Shown here one piece after another: positions 1-5,633 of a DNA stretch of 7,212 nt. Each line of letters starts with the position of its first letter. Position 1 is the stretch's first letter. The notes under the pieces were generated by a model. That model saw nothing but the letters and a program-made list of their open reading frames with translations, did not search any database and was not told where the DNA came from. A program made the position numbers and the translations under genes. The DNA comes from Spirochaetaceae bacterium (GTDB lineage Bacteria > Spirochaetota > Spirochaetia > SZUA-6 > Bin103): assembly GCA_026710565.1 (NCBI GenBank), contig JAPOQV010000179.1:1-7212 (forward strand), read 5' to 3'.

Positions 1-873
1 CTCCGTTGCTGTTACACCGTGGTGGGCGCCCTTACCGCTGGCGCTCGCCGCGTCCCGTTGGTGATTGCCCCGGCCCGTCGCCCTCCCTCCTGTCTTGGCG
101 AGGTCCGGGGAGGCGATGTCGGTGCCGTGCCGGGTCAGAAGCTCGCGGAAGCCGTGCACGCCATACAGGTTCTCGCCGGTGCAGATGGGAACGGGCGATG
201 CCGCGGTGACCTCGACCATCGCCGCCGGGTTCTCAGGCGGGACCGGGTCCTCCAGCCAGCGCAGGTCCAGCGGCGCCAGCCGATCGGCAAGCCGCAGCGC
301 GCCGCTCGGGTCGCAGCTTCCGTGCGCGTCGACCGCCAGCCAGGTGTGCCGGTCGAGCACGTCATGCACGGCGCGCACCAGGTGCAGCGGCGGCTCGGCG
401 CCCGGCGAGCGGGGATGAACGCTCAGCTTCAGCGCCCGCATGCCCAGGCGCTGCAGCTCCTCGGCACGCTGCGCGTAGGCGGCCGGCGTGTCCGGCACGC
501 CGTTGTGGCCGGTCGCGTACAACGGGACCCGCTTCCGCATCCGGCCGCCGAAGAGCTGCCAGATCGGCACGCCCGCGGCCTGCCCCGCCAGGTCCCAGAG
601 CGCCATCTCCACCCCGCTGATCGCGCTCACCGCGGCGCCCTGGCAGACGCCCGATCCCGACGTCGCCGCGCCCATGTCGCGGGCCAGCCGCTCAATGTCC
701 CGCGGGTCGCGGCCGACCAGCGCGCCCGTAAGGCGCGGGTCGACGGCGATCCGATGGACGCCGGCGCCATGGTACGCCTCACCCAGGCCGACCAGGCCGG
801 CATCGGTGAAGACCCGCACCAGGACCCAGGGCGGAGATCGCATCACGACCGAGCCGACCCGCGTGATCTTCAT
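1..873 (-). CDS. Mandelate racemase/enolase-superfamily acid-sugar dehydratase, partial or broken at the 3' end
   Basis: My reverse-strand translation from the ATG at 873 gives [10 protein letters not shown] and is collinear with the divergent plus-strand gene over about 260 residues. The shared motifs include [32 protein letters not shown] and CTGEN. Enolase-superfamily residues are visible: the K149-L-S element after strand 2, D182-A-H184, metal ligands E208 and E234, and D257 of SPDLAKTGG. The family normally dehydrates or epimerises sugar acids by abstracting the proton alpha to the carboxylate. After K260-T-G-G the frame stays open to the window edge, but the last 26 or so codons resemble neither the paralogue nor the family, and no other frame restores the match. 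The APHN segment with the general acid/base His is therefore missing. Either the gene is truncated by a rearrangement, or the window edge is chimeric or erroneous. The start is supported by alignment with the paralogue. The substrate cannot be read from the sequence. Confidence 0.85.
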   Translation of the reverse strand, partial: MKITRVGSVVMRSPPWVLVRVFTDAGLVGLGEAYHGAGVHRIAVDPRLTGALVGRDPRDIERLARDMGAATSGSGVCQGAAVSAISGVEMALWDLAGQAAGVPIWQLFGGRMRKRVPLYATGHNGVPDTPAAYAQRAEELQRLGMRALKLSVHPRSPGAEPPLHLVRAVHDVLDRHTWLAVDAHGSCDPSGALRLADRLAPLDLRWLEDPVPPENPAAMVEVTAASPVPICTGENLYGVHGFRELLTRHGTDIASPDLAKTGGRATGRGNHQRDAASASGKGAHHGVTATE

Positions 874-932
874 GGACGGGTGGATCGGAAACGGTTCAGA
901 CAGGGTGACAGTTTGGACTACACTCCGCGGCG
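874..932. promoter_or_regulatory. Divergent promoter region between the two dehydratase paralogues
   Basis: These 59 bp must contain the 5' signals of both divergent genes. For the plus-strand gene, a -10-like TACACT lies at 919-924, only 8 nt before the ATG at 933. That would place transcription initiation at or next to the start codon (a leaderless message). No good -35 and no Shine-Dalgarno sequence is visible. For the minus-strand gene I see neither a convincing -10 nor a strong ribosome-binding site. No clear palindromic operator is present. Shared control of the two paralogues is an inference from geometry. Confidence 0.4.
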
Positions 933-2087
933 ATGCGTATCACACAGGTGGGAGCGGCGCTGGTCGAGTCGGGCTGGGTCCTGGTCCGGGTGCGGACCGA
1001 CGCCGGGATCACCGGCTTGGGCGAGGCATATCACGGTGCGGGCGTGCACCAGATCGCCGTCGACGAGCGCCTGACGCGGGCGCTCATCGGGCAGGACCCG
1101 CGCAACGTCAACCGGCTGTTCAAGGACATGATGGGGGCCATGTCCGCCTCCGGGTTCTACCAGGGGGCGGTGATGAGCGCCATCAGCGGCATCGAGATGG
1201 CCCTGTGGGACATCACCGGCCAGGCCTGCGGGCAGCCGATCTGGCGCATGCTGGGAGGGTGCTACCGCGACACCATCCGCATCTACGCCGACTGCCACGC
1301 CGGCGACGAGGAGACGCCCGAGTCGTACGTGGCGAAGGCGCGCGCGGTGGAAGCGTGCGGCTTCACCGCACTCAAGTTCGACATCGACCCGCTGCCGCAG
1401 ATGCGCGACAAACACAGCAGGGCGCTCTCGAGCGCCGAGATCGACTACTACGTCGAGGTGGTGACCGCGCTCCGCGAGGGGATCGGTCCGGCGACCGAGC
1501 TGGCTATCGACGCGCACTGGTACTACCCGCCGGTGGACATCCTCAAGGTCGCGCACCGCCTGGAGGGGCTGGACCTGCTCTGGCTGGAGGACCCGATCCC
1601 GCCGGAGAACGTCGCCGCCATGCGCGAGGTGAAGCGCCAGACCACCTTGCCGATCTGCACGGGCGAGAATTTCTACACCCGGCACGGGTTCCGGGAGCTG
1701 GTGGAGACGCAGGCCGCCGACATCATCTGCCCGGACATCGCCAAGGCCGGCGGCCTGGCAGAGAGCAAGCGCATCGCCGAGCTGGGCGAGCTCTACTACC
1801 TGCCGCTGGCGCCGCACAACGTGTGCAGCCCGGTGGGTACCTACGCGATGGCGCACGTCTGCGCGACGGTGCCCAACTTCCTGGTGCTGGAGTACCATTT
1901 CCACCACGACCCGCACTGGCCGCTGTTCGTCCGTGCGGCGGATCCGGCCCGGAGCCCGCTCGGCCCCGACGGTCACCTGATCCAGAACGGGTACGTGCGG
2001 ATGACGGAGGCGCCCGGCCTGGGCCTCGTTCCCGACGAAGCGCACGTGCGGGCGCGGCTGCGGGAGGACCTCGGCTTCCTGAGCTGA
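933..2087 (+). CDS. Mandelate racemase/muconate-lactonizing enzyme family dehydratase (galactonate dehydratase-like)
   Basis: This is a complete 384-residue enolase-superfamily protein, a typical length for the family. The N-terminal capping domain (about 1-120) contains [12 protein letters not shown] and the [13 protein letters not shown] segment. The barrel (about 121-340) carries K148-F-D150, D193-A-H195, E219 in [11 protein letters not shown]245 in CTGENF, D268 in [10 protein letters not shown]295 in APHN and E320 in LEYH. D193, E219 and E245 are the expected Mg2+ ligands. H195 and the D268/H295 dyad are the expected acid/base groups. A histidine two residues after the first metal ligand is characteristic of acid-sugar dehydratases such as D-galactonate or D-mannonate dehydratase, which form 2-keto-3-deoxy acids. 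It is expected to be cytoplasmic; no signal peptide is seen. The start aligns with the divergent paralogue. It lies 50 bp before fhs on the same strand. The exact substrate is not assignable, and racemase/epimerase activity is less likely. Confidence 0.93.
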   Translation: MRITQVGAALVESGWVLVRVRTDAGITGLGEAYHGAGVHQIAVDERLTRALIGQDPRNVNRLFKDMMGAMSASGFYQGAVMSAISGIEMALWDITGQACGQPIWRMLGGCYRDTIRIYADCHAGDEETPESYVAKARAVEACGFTALKFDIDPLPQMRDKHSRALSSAEIDYYVEVVTALREGIGPATELAIDAHWYYPPVDILKVAHRLEGLDLLWLEDPIPPENVAAMREVKRQTTLPICTGENFYTRHGFRELVETQAADIICPDIAKAGGLAESKRIAELGELYYLPLAPHNVCSPVGTYAMAHVCATVPNFLVLEYHFHHDPHWPLFVRAADPARSPLGPDGHLIQNGYVRMTEAPGLGLVPDEAHVRARLREDLGFLS

Positions 2088-2122
2088 CCGGCGGGGCGGT
2101 CGCGCCGCCGACCATCCGCCGC

Positions 2123-2128
2123 TATGGT
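2123..2128 (+). promoter_or_regulatory. Possible leaderless -10 element before fhs
   Basis: TATGGT lies 9 nt before the chosen fhs ATG, and there is no Shine-Dalgarno sequence between them. No -35 is recognisable. The spacing matches the TANNNT elements before 933 and 5020, which is the only reason to list it. fhs could equally be read from the dehydratase promoter, because only 50 bp separate the two genes and no U-tracted terminator is seen. Confidence 0.25.
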
Positions 2129-2137
2129 ACCGGCGCG

Positions 2138-3904
2138 ATGAGCAACCTCGATCCCGTCACGATGGCGGACTGGCAGATCAGCGAGGCCGCCGAGCGCGAC
2201 ATGAAGAGCGTGCAGCAACTCACGGGCGAGCTCGGGCTCGAACCGCACGAGGTGCTGCCGTACGGCCACCACGTCGGCAAGGTGGATCAGGCGAGCGTGC
2301 TCCGGCGGCTCGCGGACCGCCCGAACGGCAGGTACGTGAACGTCACCGCCATCACGCCCACCACGCTGGGCGAGGGCAAGACCACCACCACGATGGGGCT
2401 GGTGGAGGGGCTGGCCGCCATCGGCAAGCGCGTCACCGGCGCGATCCGCCAGCCCTCGGGCGGGCCGACCTTCAACATCAAGGGCTCGGCCGCCGGCGGC
2501 GGGCTGGCGCAGTGCATCCCGCTGAACGACCTCAGCCTGGGGCTGACCGGCGACATCGACGCCATCACCAGCGCTCACAACCTGGCGATGGTCGCGCTGA
2601 CCAGCCGCCTGCAGCACGAGGCCAACTACGGCGACCGCAGCCTGGCCCGCAGGAAGCTCCGCCGCCTGGACGTCGACCCGCGCACCGTCACCATGGGCTG
2701 GGCCATGGACTTCAGCGCCCAGGCGCTGCGCGACATCGTCATCGGGCTCGGCGGCCGCATGGACGGCCTGATGATGCGCAGCAATTTCCAGATCTCGGTC
2801 TCCTCGGAGGTCATGGCGATCCTGGCCGTCGCCGCCGACCTGGCGGACCTGCGGGCGCGCCTCGGGCGCATCGTGATGGCCTGCGCCCGCGACGGCAGCC
2901 CGGTCACCACCGCCGACCTGGAGGTGGACGGCGCCATGACCGCGATCATGGCGCGCGCCATCAATCCCAACCTGATGCAGACGGTCGAGGGGCAGCCGGT
3001 GCTCGTGCACGCCGGGCCGTTCGCGAACATCGCGATCGGCCAGTCGTCGATCATCGCCGACCGGGTGGGGCTGAAGCTCGCCGACTACCACGTGACCGAG
3101 AGCGGCTTCGGCGCCGACATCGGCTTCGAGAAGTTCTGGAACCTCAAGTGCCGGCTGAGCGGCCTGACGCCCGACTGCGCGGTGGTGGTGGCGACCATCC
3201 GGGCGCTGAAGATGCACGGCGGCGGCCCGCGCGTGGTGCCGGGCAAGGCGCTGGATGCCGCCTACACGGAGAGCAATCCGGCGCTGGTGGAGCAGGGGAT
3301 CCCGAACCTGCTGGCGCACCTGGCCACGGTGCAGAAGAGCGGCGTGCCGCCCGTCGTCTGCCTCAACCACTTCGTCACCGACACGGACGAGGAGGTGGCC
3401 CTGGTGAGGCGCGCGGTCGAGGCGCAGGGCGGCACCTGCGTGGTGAGCCGCCACTGGCGCCACGGCGGCGCCGGAGCGCGCGACCTGGCGGAGGCGGTGG
3501 CCGCGGCGTGCGCCGAGCCGGCCGGGTTCCGCTACCTGTACCCGGACACGCTGCCGCTGCGCGAGCGCATCGAGCGCATCACCACCGAGGTGTACGGCGG
3601 CGCGGGCGTGACCTATGCGCCGGCGGCACGAGCGCGGCTGAAGGAACTGGAGGAGGATGCGTCGCTGGCCGGCCTCGGAACCTGCATGGTCAAGACCCAC
3701 CTCAGCCTCAGCCACGATCCGGCGCTGAAGGGGCGGCCCACCGGATGGGAGCTACCCGTGCGCGACATCCTGCTCTACCGCGGCGCGGGGCTGGCGGTGC
3801 CGGTGGCGGGCGACATCAAGCTGATGCCCGGCACGGCCTCCGACCCCGCGTTCCGGCGCATCGACGTGGACACGGCCACCGGGCGCATCACGGGCCTGCA
3901 CTGA
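2138..3904 (+). CDS. fhs: Formate-tetrahydrofolate ligase (10-formyl-THF synthetase), C1-THF-synthase-like type
   Basis: The enzyme makes 10-formyl-THF from formate, ATP and tetrahydrofolate in the cytoplasmic one-carbon pathway. The 588-residue product has the nucleotide loop T73-P-T-T-L-G-E-G-K81-T, the first family signature around 114-125 ([12 protein letters not shown]) and the second around 351-361 ([11 protein letters not shown]). It ends with the expected IDVD...GRITGLH. It is somewhat longer than the roughly 555-560 residues of common bacterial enzymes. [34 protein letters not shown] and KTHLSLSH recall the synthetase domain of eukaryotic C1-THF synthase; this comparison is from memory, without an alignment. 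The open frame continues upstream, but that stretch only shadows the dehydratase gene. ATG 2138 (MSNLDP) is chosen. ATG 2162 ([10 protein letters not shown]) is a reasonable alternative because family members often start near that point. Neither has a Shine-Dalgarno sequence. Confidence 0.96.
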   Translation: MSNLDPVTMADWQISEAAERDMKSVQQLTGELGLEPHEVLPYGHHVGKVDQASVLRRLADRPNGRYVNVTAITPTTLGEGKTTTTMGLVEGLAAIGKRVTGAIRQPSGGPTFNIKGSAAGGGLAQCIPLNDLSLGLTGDIDAITSAHNLAMVALTSRLQHEANYGDRSLARRKLRRLDVDPRTVTMGWAMDFSAQALRDIVIGLGGRMDGLMMRSNFQISVSSEVMAILAVAADLADLRARLGRIVMACARDGSPVTTADLEVDGAMTAIMARAINPNLMQTVEGQPVLVHAGPFANIAIGQSSIIADRVGLKLADYHVTESGFGADIGFEKFWNLKCRLSGLTPDCAVVVATIRALKMHGGGPRVVPGKALDAAYTESNPALVEQGIPNLLAHLATVQKSGVPPVVCLNHFVTDTDEEVALVRRAVEAQGGTCVVSRHWRHGGAGARDLAEAVAAACAEPAGFRYLYPDTLPLRERIERITTEVYGGAGVTYAPAARARLKELEEDASLAGLGTCMVKTHLSLSHDPALKGRPTGWELPVRDILLYRGAGLAVPVAGDIKLMPGTASDPAFRRIDVDTATGRITGLH

Positions 3905-3918
3905 CAGGCGGCAGCCAC

Positions 3919-3933
3919 GGCAGCCTCACTGCC
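3919..3933 (+). terminator. Weak hairpin just after fhs
   Basis: GGCAG-CCTCA-CTGCC forms a perfect 5-bp stem with a 5-nt loop, starting 15 nt after the fhs stop. No U-run follows, so it is at best a weak or factor-assisted terminator. A 5-bp G+C stem can easily arise by chance in this composition. Confidence 0.2.
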
Positions 3934-3946
3934 CGGCACGAACGGG

Positions 3947-3966
3947 TAATATCGCTTACCAGGTAA
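3947..3966 (+). promoter_or_regulatory. Promoter-like TAATAT followed by an 11-bp palindrome
   Basis: TAATAT at 3947-3952 is a good -10-type hexamer in an otherwise very GC-rich sequence. Four bases later comes TTACC-A-GGTAA (3956-3966), a perfect inverted repeat about where a transcript from this -10 would begin. That is a typical operator position for a dimeric repressor. No matching -35 is evident. The coding-like remnant downstream begins near 3972. The regulator, if any, is unknown. Confidence 0.35.
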
Positions 3967-3971
3967 AACAG

Positions 3972-4135
3972 GTGTGCAAGGCGAGCTTCTTCATGATGCT
4001 CGCCGATGCCCCGCACGGCGAGGCGATCGTGCCGGCAGCGGGCAAGCCGGCGCCGAGCTTCTACGTCACCGAATCCCGCGATCTGCCCTGGACGTCATCG
4101 ACCTCCGCAAGTACCGCCTGCGCGTCGGGAGTTGA
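3972..4135 (+). pseudogene. Short coding-like remnant split over two frames, unrecognised
   Basis: From the GTG at 3972 the frame reads MCKASFFMMLADAPHGEAIV and continues through PSFYVTESRDLP to about 4088. Its third codon positions are strongly G/C, as in real genes here. A different frame then takes over at about 4082 and reads SALDVIDLRKYRLRVGS before a TGA at 4133-4135, again with high third-position G+C. The two halves together look like the 3' end of one gene with a shift near 4082-4088. I do not recognise the family. It could be a decayed gene tail, a sequencing indel, or chance. The first frame continues open through an unrelated sequence to about 4220. It lies between fhs and the convergent toxin-antitoxin module. 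Confidence 0.35.
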
Positions 4136-4198
4136 GGAGCCTGAGCCGGTGAAGCCTCGGTCGCCTACCGGCCGTGATATCCGGGCGCGCGGGAGCGG

Positions 4199-4570
4199 CT
4201 ACAGGATGCGGCAATCGTAGGCCGCGAGCTTGGCGTCGTCGGTTACCAGCGCGAGATCGTTGGCTTGGCTCTGGACGACCAGCATGCGGTCGAACGGGTC
4301 CCGGTGGTGGAGAGGCAGCTCGGCCAACCGGAGCGCCTCCCGCGGGCTGAAATCGAGCCATTCGAACCCTGCGTCCTCCACGGCCGGAAGCAGGTCCACG
4401 TCGACGCGCAGCTTGCCGATCGAGACCTTGATGGCGATCTCGGCAATCGAAACGGCGCTGGCGAATACGGCGTTCGCAGGGCTCTCGATCGCATCGCTGC
4501 GTGTGCGGGCGAGCCGCTCCGGCTCGGTGAGCGCATGGAGCAGAACGTGCGTGTCGAGCAACAGCTTCAT
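4199..4570 (-). CDS. vapC: PIN-domain toxin of a type II toxin-antitoxin system (VapC family)
   Basis: This is a 123-residue single-domain PIN protein of typical VapC length. It starts with MKLLLDTHVLLHAL, so D6 is the first acidic metal ligand. E44 (SIAEIAIK), D91 and D94 (HHRDPFDRML) and D111/D112 (LVTDDAKL) supply the rest of the acidic cluster that coordinates Mg2+ in these ribonucleases. VapC toxins cut specific RNAs, often tRNA or rRNA, when free of antitoxin. The ATG overlaps the antitoxin stop as ATGA with no Shine-Dalgarno sequence of its own, so translational coupling is likely. All catalytic residues are present, so it should be active. The RNA target is unknown. Confidence 0.92.
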   Translation of the reverse strand: MKLLLDTHVLLHALTEPERLARTRSDAIESPANAVFASAVSIAEIAIKVSIGKLRVDVDLLPAVEDAGFEWLDFSPREALRLAELPLHHRDPFDRMLVVQSQANDLALVTDDAKLAAYDCRIL

Positions 4571-4800
4571 TCGCCGGACGGATAGAACAGGTCGTTGATC
4601 GCGGGATCCTCGTCGGTGAAATCATCCGGAACGACGATCTGACCGCGCAGCAGACCGAGCTGCCGCTTGCCGCGAGGCTGGTGTTTGACCAGATCGGCAA
4701 TCGGGAGATTGTTCTTGGCGATGGTCACCGTCTCCCCGTGATGCACTCTGTCGAGCAAGCTCGAAAGCTGTGCTTTGGCTTCGGACACATTGACCGTCAT
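4567..4800 (-). CDS. vapB: Phd/YefM-type antitoxin (VapB partner of the PIN toxin)
   Basis: The 77-residue protein begins MTVNVSEAKAQLSSLLDRV and continues GETVTIAKNNLPIADLV, the standard Phd/YefM DNA-binding fold (about 1-50). The tail GLLRGQIVVPDDF (about 52-64) plus an acidic stretch is the usual toxin-neutralising part. A GTG at 4812 would extend it by four residues, but that GTG lies within the GTGGAG ribosome-binding site 6 nt before ATG 4800, so ATG 4800 is chosen. Family antitoxins bind the toxin and repress their own operon, alone or in complex. A candidate operator lies just upstream. The stop overlaps the toxin start by four bases. Confidence 0.92.
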   Translation of the reverse strand: MTVNVSEAKAQLSSLLDRVHHGETVTIAKNNLPIADLVKHQPRGKRQLGLLRGQIVVPDDFTDEDPAINDLFYPSGE

Positions 4801-4806
4801 TCGATG

Positions 4807-4812
4807 CTCCAC
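4807..4812 (-). promoter_or_regulatory. Ribosome-binding site that decides the vapB start
   Basis: GTGGAG on the minus strand lies 6 nt before ATG 4800. Its GTG could be misread as an upstream start codon in frame, but using it would leave no ribosome-binding site. Confidence 0.6.
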
Positions 4813-4825
4813 GTCGATGTCTGAA

Positions 4826-4857
4826 TCTATACGACCAATTCAGGTCTACTTGGTCAA
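4826..4857 (-). promoter_or_regulatory. vapBC promoter with inverted-repeat operator
   Basis: On the minus strand a -35-like TTGACC (4857-4852) and a -10-like TATAGA (4831-4826) are separated by 20 bp, longer than the usual 17. Between and overlapping them is the perfect inverted repeat GACCAA-N11-TTGGTC (4833-4838 and 4850-4855). This is a natural place for the Phd/YefM antitoxin to bind and autorepress. The segment is clearly richer in A+T than its surroundings. Confidence 0.5.
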
Positions 4858-4877
4858 GTCGGTCCCGGGCGCGGGGT

Positions 4878-4950
4878 TCAATGGCCTGCGAGCCGTGCCA
4901 CGCGGTCGAAGATGCGCGCCAGCCGTTCGACGTGGGGCGGCCAGCGGCCC
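4878..4950 (-). pseudogene. Decayed 3' end of an aldo/keto reductase gene (paralogue of the gene ending at 5634)
   Basis: Read on the minus strand, this segment encodes GPLAA, then after a 2-nt deletion HVERLARIFDRVARLAGH and a TGA (4880-4878). The intact reductase ends GPLAAAHIERLARTFARVAQPVGD. Aligned from the stop codons, 45 of 57 bases match without gaps. A further 15 of 16 match after the 2-nt gap, and 18 consecutive bases are identical (4913-4930 versus 5669-5686). Homology stops near 4950, so only the last 24 or so codons remain. The differences keep similar residues, which suggests a once-functional divergent paralogue rather than a very recent copy. It sits between vapBC and hicAB. 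Confidence 0.65.
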
Positions 4951-4984
4951 GGCGTCGTCGTTGCGTTGATTCTCGTTCCAGATC

Positions 4985-5013
4985 TTGCTCATACAGCTCG
5001 TGTGCTGTAACGT
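4985..5013 (+). promoter_or_regulatory. hicA promoter with a palindrome in the spacer
   Basis: TTGCTC (4985-4990) and TAACGT (5008-5013) are spaced by exactly 17 bp, a textbook -35/-10 geometry. The spacer contains TACAGC-N6-GCTGTA (4992-4997 and 5004-5009), a perfect 6-bp inverted repeat. A bound HicB would block RNA polymerase here. The hicA ATG follows the -10 by only 6 nt without a Shine-Dalgarno sequence, so the message would be leaderless or nearly so. Confidence 0.45.
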
Positions 5014-5019
5014 CCATAC

Positions 5020-5200
5020 ATGACGGGCCGCGACCTGCTCAAGCTCCTCATGGAGAACGGCTGGGAGCTCGATCGTGTCCGCGGCTCACATCACATTCTG
5101 GTGAAGGAGTAGTGCGACCGTTTCGGTTCCGGTGCACGGCTCGCGAGACGTTCCGAAAGGGACTCTGCACGCAATCCTCAAGGAGGCTGGGATTCGATGA
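5020..5200 (+). pseudogene. hicA: HicA-family mRNA interferase toxin, disrupted by a one-base frameshift
   Basis: From ATG 5020 the frame reads MTGRDLLKLLMENGWELDRV then RGSHHILVKE and stops at TAG 5110-5112. From 5117, one frame over, it resumes with TVSVPVHGSRDVPKG and TLHAILKEAGIR, ending at TGA 5198-5200. These are the two halves of a standard HicA (double-stranded-RNA-binding fold, catalytic His24 in GSHH). Removing the single T at 5110 gives VKE-SA-TVSVPVHG and a 59-residue protein of normal HicA length. The simplest reading is a 1-nt insertion that also creates the stop. The stop overlaps the hicB ATG. The 30-residue product keeps the catalytic His but lacks half the fold, so it is probably inactive. 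A sequencing or assembly error is the main alternative. Confidence 0.85.
5180..5186 (+). promoter_or_regulatory. Strong Shine-Dalgarno for hicB inside hicA
   Basis: AAGGAGG lies 10 nt before the hicB ATG at 5197, inside the last codons of hicA. It supports that start and means hicB can be translated independently of the broken hicA frame. Confidence 0.6.
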
Positions 5201-5622
5201 TCTGTTATCCGGCGGTAATCGAATACGATCGCGAAGACGACACGTACAACGTCGGCTTCCCCGACCTGCCCGGTTGCTTGACGTTCGGCGACACCATCGA
5301 CGACGCCAGGGAGAACGCCAAGGAAGCGCTGAGCGCGTACCTCGAGTCGATAGACAGCCGCAAACTCAAGGTGCCCGCGGCGTCGGAACTGGCTGGCAGC
5401 AACGTCTTCCCGATTGAGCCGGATACCAACGTCGGTTTTGCGATATGGCTCAAGCAACGGCGTGAGACGATGGGTATGTCCCAGTCGGAGGTGGCCGAGC
5501 GACTCGGCATCGCCTATCAGACCTATCAGCGGATCGAAGATCCCGCTCGGTCAAATCCTACGCTCAAGACCATACTTAAACTCGAGAAGGTCTTCGAACA
5601 TCGGCTGGTCCATGTCGGGTGA
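5197..5622 (+). CDS. hicB: HicB-family antitoxin with C-terminal XRE-type helix-turn-helix
   Basis: The 141-residue protein has two parts. Residues 1-70 (MICYPAVIEYDREDDTYNVG, then FPDLPGCLTFGDTIDDA and the KEALSAYLE helix) are the partial RNase-H-like HicB domain that binds and neutralises HicA. Residues about 84-135 (WLKQRRETMGMSQSEVAERL, GIAYQTYQRIEDP, then LKTILKLEKVF) form a Cro/XRE helix-turn-helix for operator binding. The ATG overlaps the hicA stop as ATGA and has a strong Shine-Dalgarno sequence. The reading frame is intact although the partner toxin is broken, so it may persist as an orphan antitoxin or repressor. Codons are less GC-rich than in the flanking metabolic genes, which fits horizontal acquisition. 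It converges with the reductase gene, leaving 11 bp between the stops. Confidence 0.93.
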   Translation: MICYPAVIEYDREDDTYNVGFPDLPGCLTFGDTIDDARENAKEALSAYLESIDSRKLKVPAASELAGSNVFPIEPDTNVGFAIWLKQRRETMGMSQSEVAERLGIAYQTYQRIEDPARSNPTLKTILKLEKVFEHRLVHVG

Positions 5623-5633
5623 TGATCCAAACC

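Noticed and set aside
2098..2113. GGTCG-N6-CGACC hairpin between the dehydratase and fhs genes as a terminator
   Set aside because: Only five base pairs, no U-run, and very GC-rich surroundings. The two genes are likely to be read together.
488..2137. Open frame running from 488 into fhs, suggesting a giant fusion protein
   Set aside because: It is antisense to one dehydratase gene and out of frame over the other. Its translation is rich in Arg/Pro/Gly with no family motifs, and fhs homology starts only after 2138.
918..3715. Long minus-strand open frames opposite the dehydratase and fhs, and a plus-strand frame at 2512-3966
   Set aside because: They are shadows caused by high G+C, with no recognisable domains, while the overlapping real genes have full motif sets.
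4146..4178. GCCGGT...ACCGGC inverted repeat downstream of vapC as a terminator
   Set aside because: Six base pairs over a long loop with no U-run on either strand; not distinguishable from chance.
4230..4598. Plus-strand frames antisense to vapC
   Set aside because: No family motifs; vapC on the other strand has the full PIN catalytic set.
4622..5017. Minus-strand frame starting MDVTAHELYEQ across the vapB start
   Set aside because: It overlaps the well-supported vapB in another frame, crosses the vapBC promoter and the reductase remnant, and has no recognisable domain.
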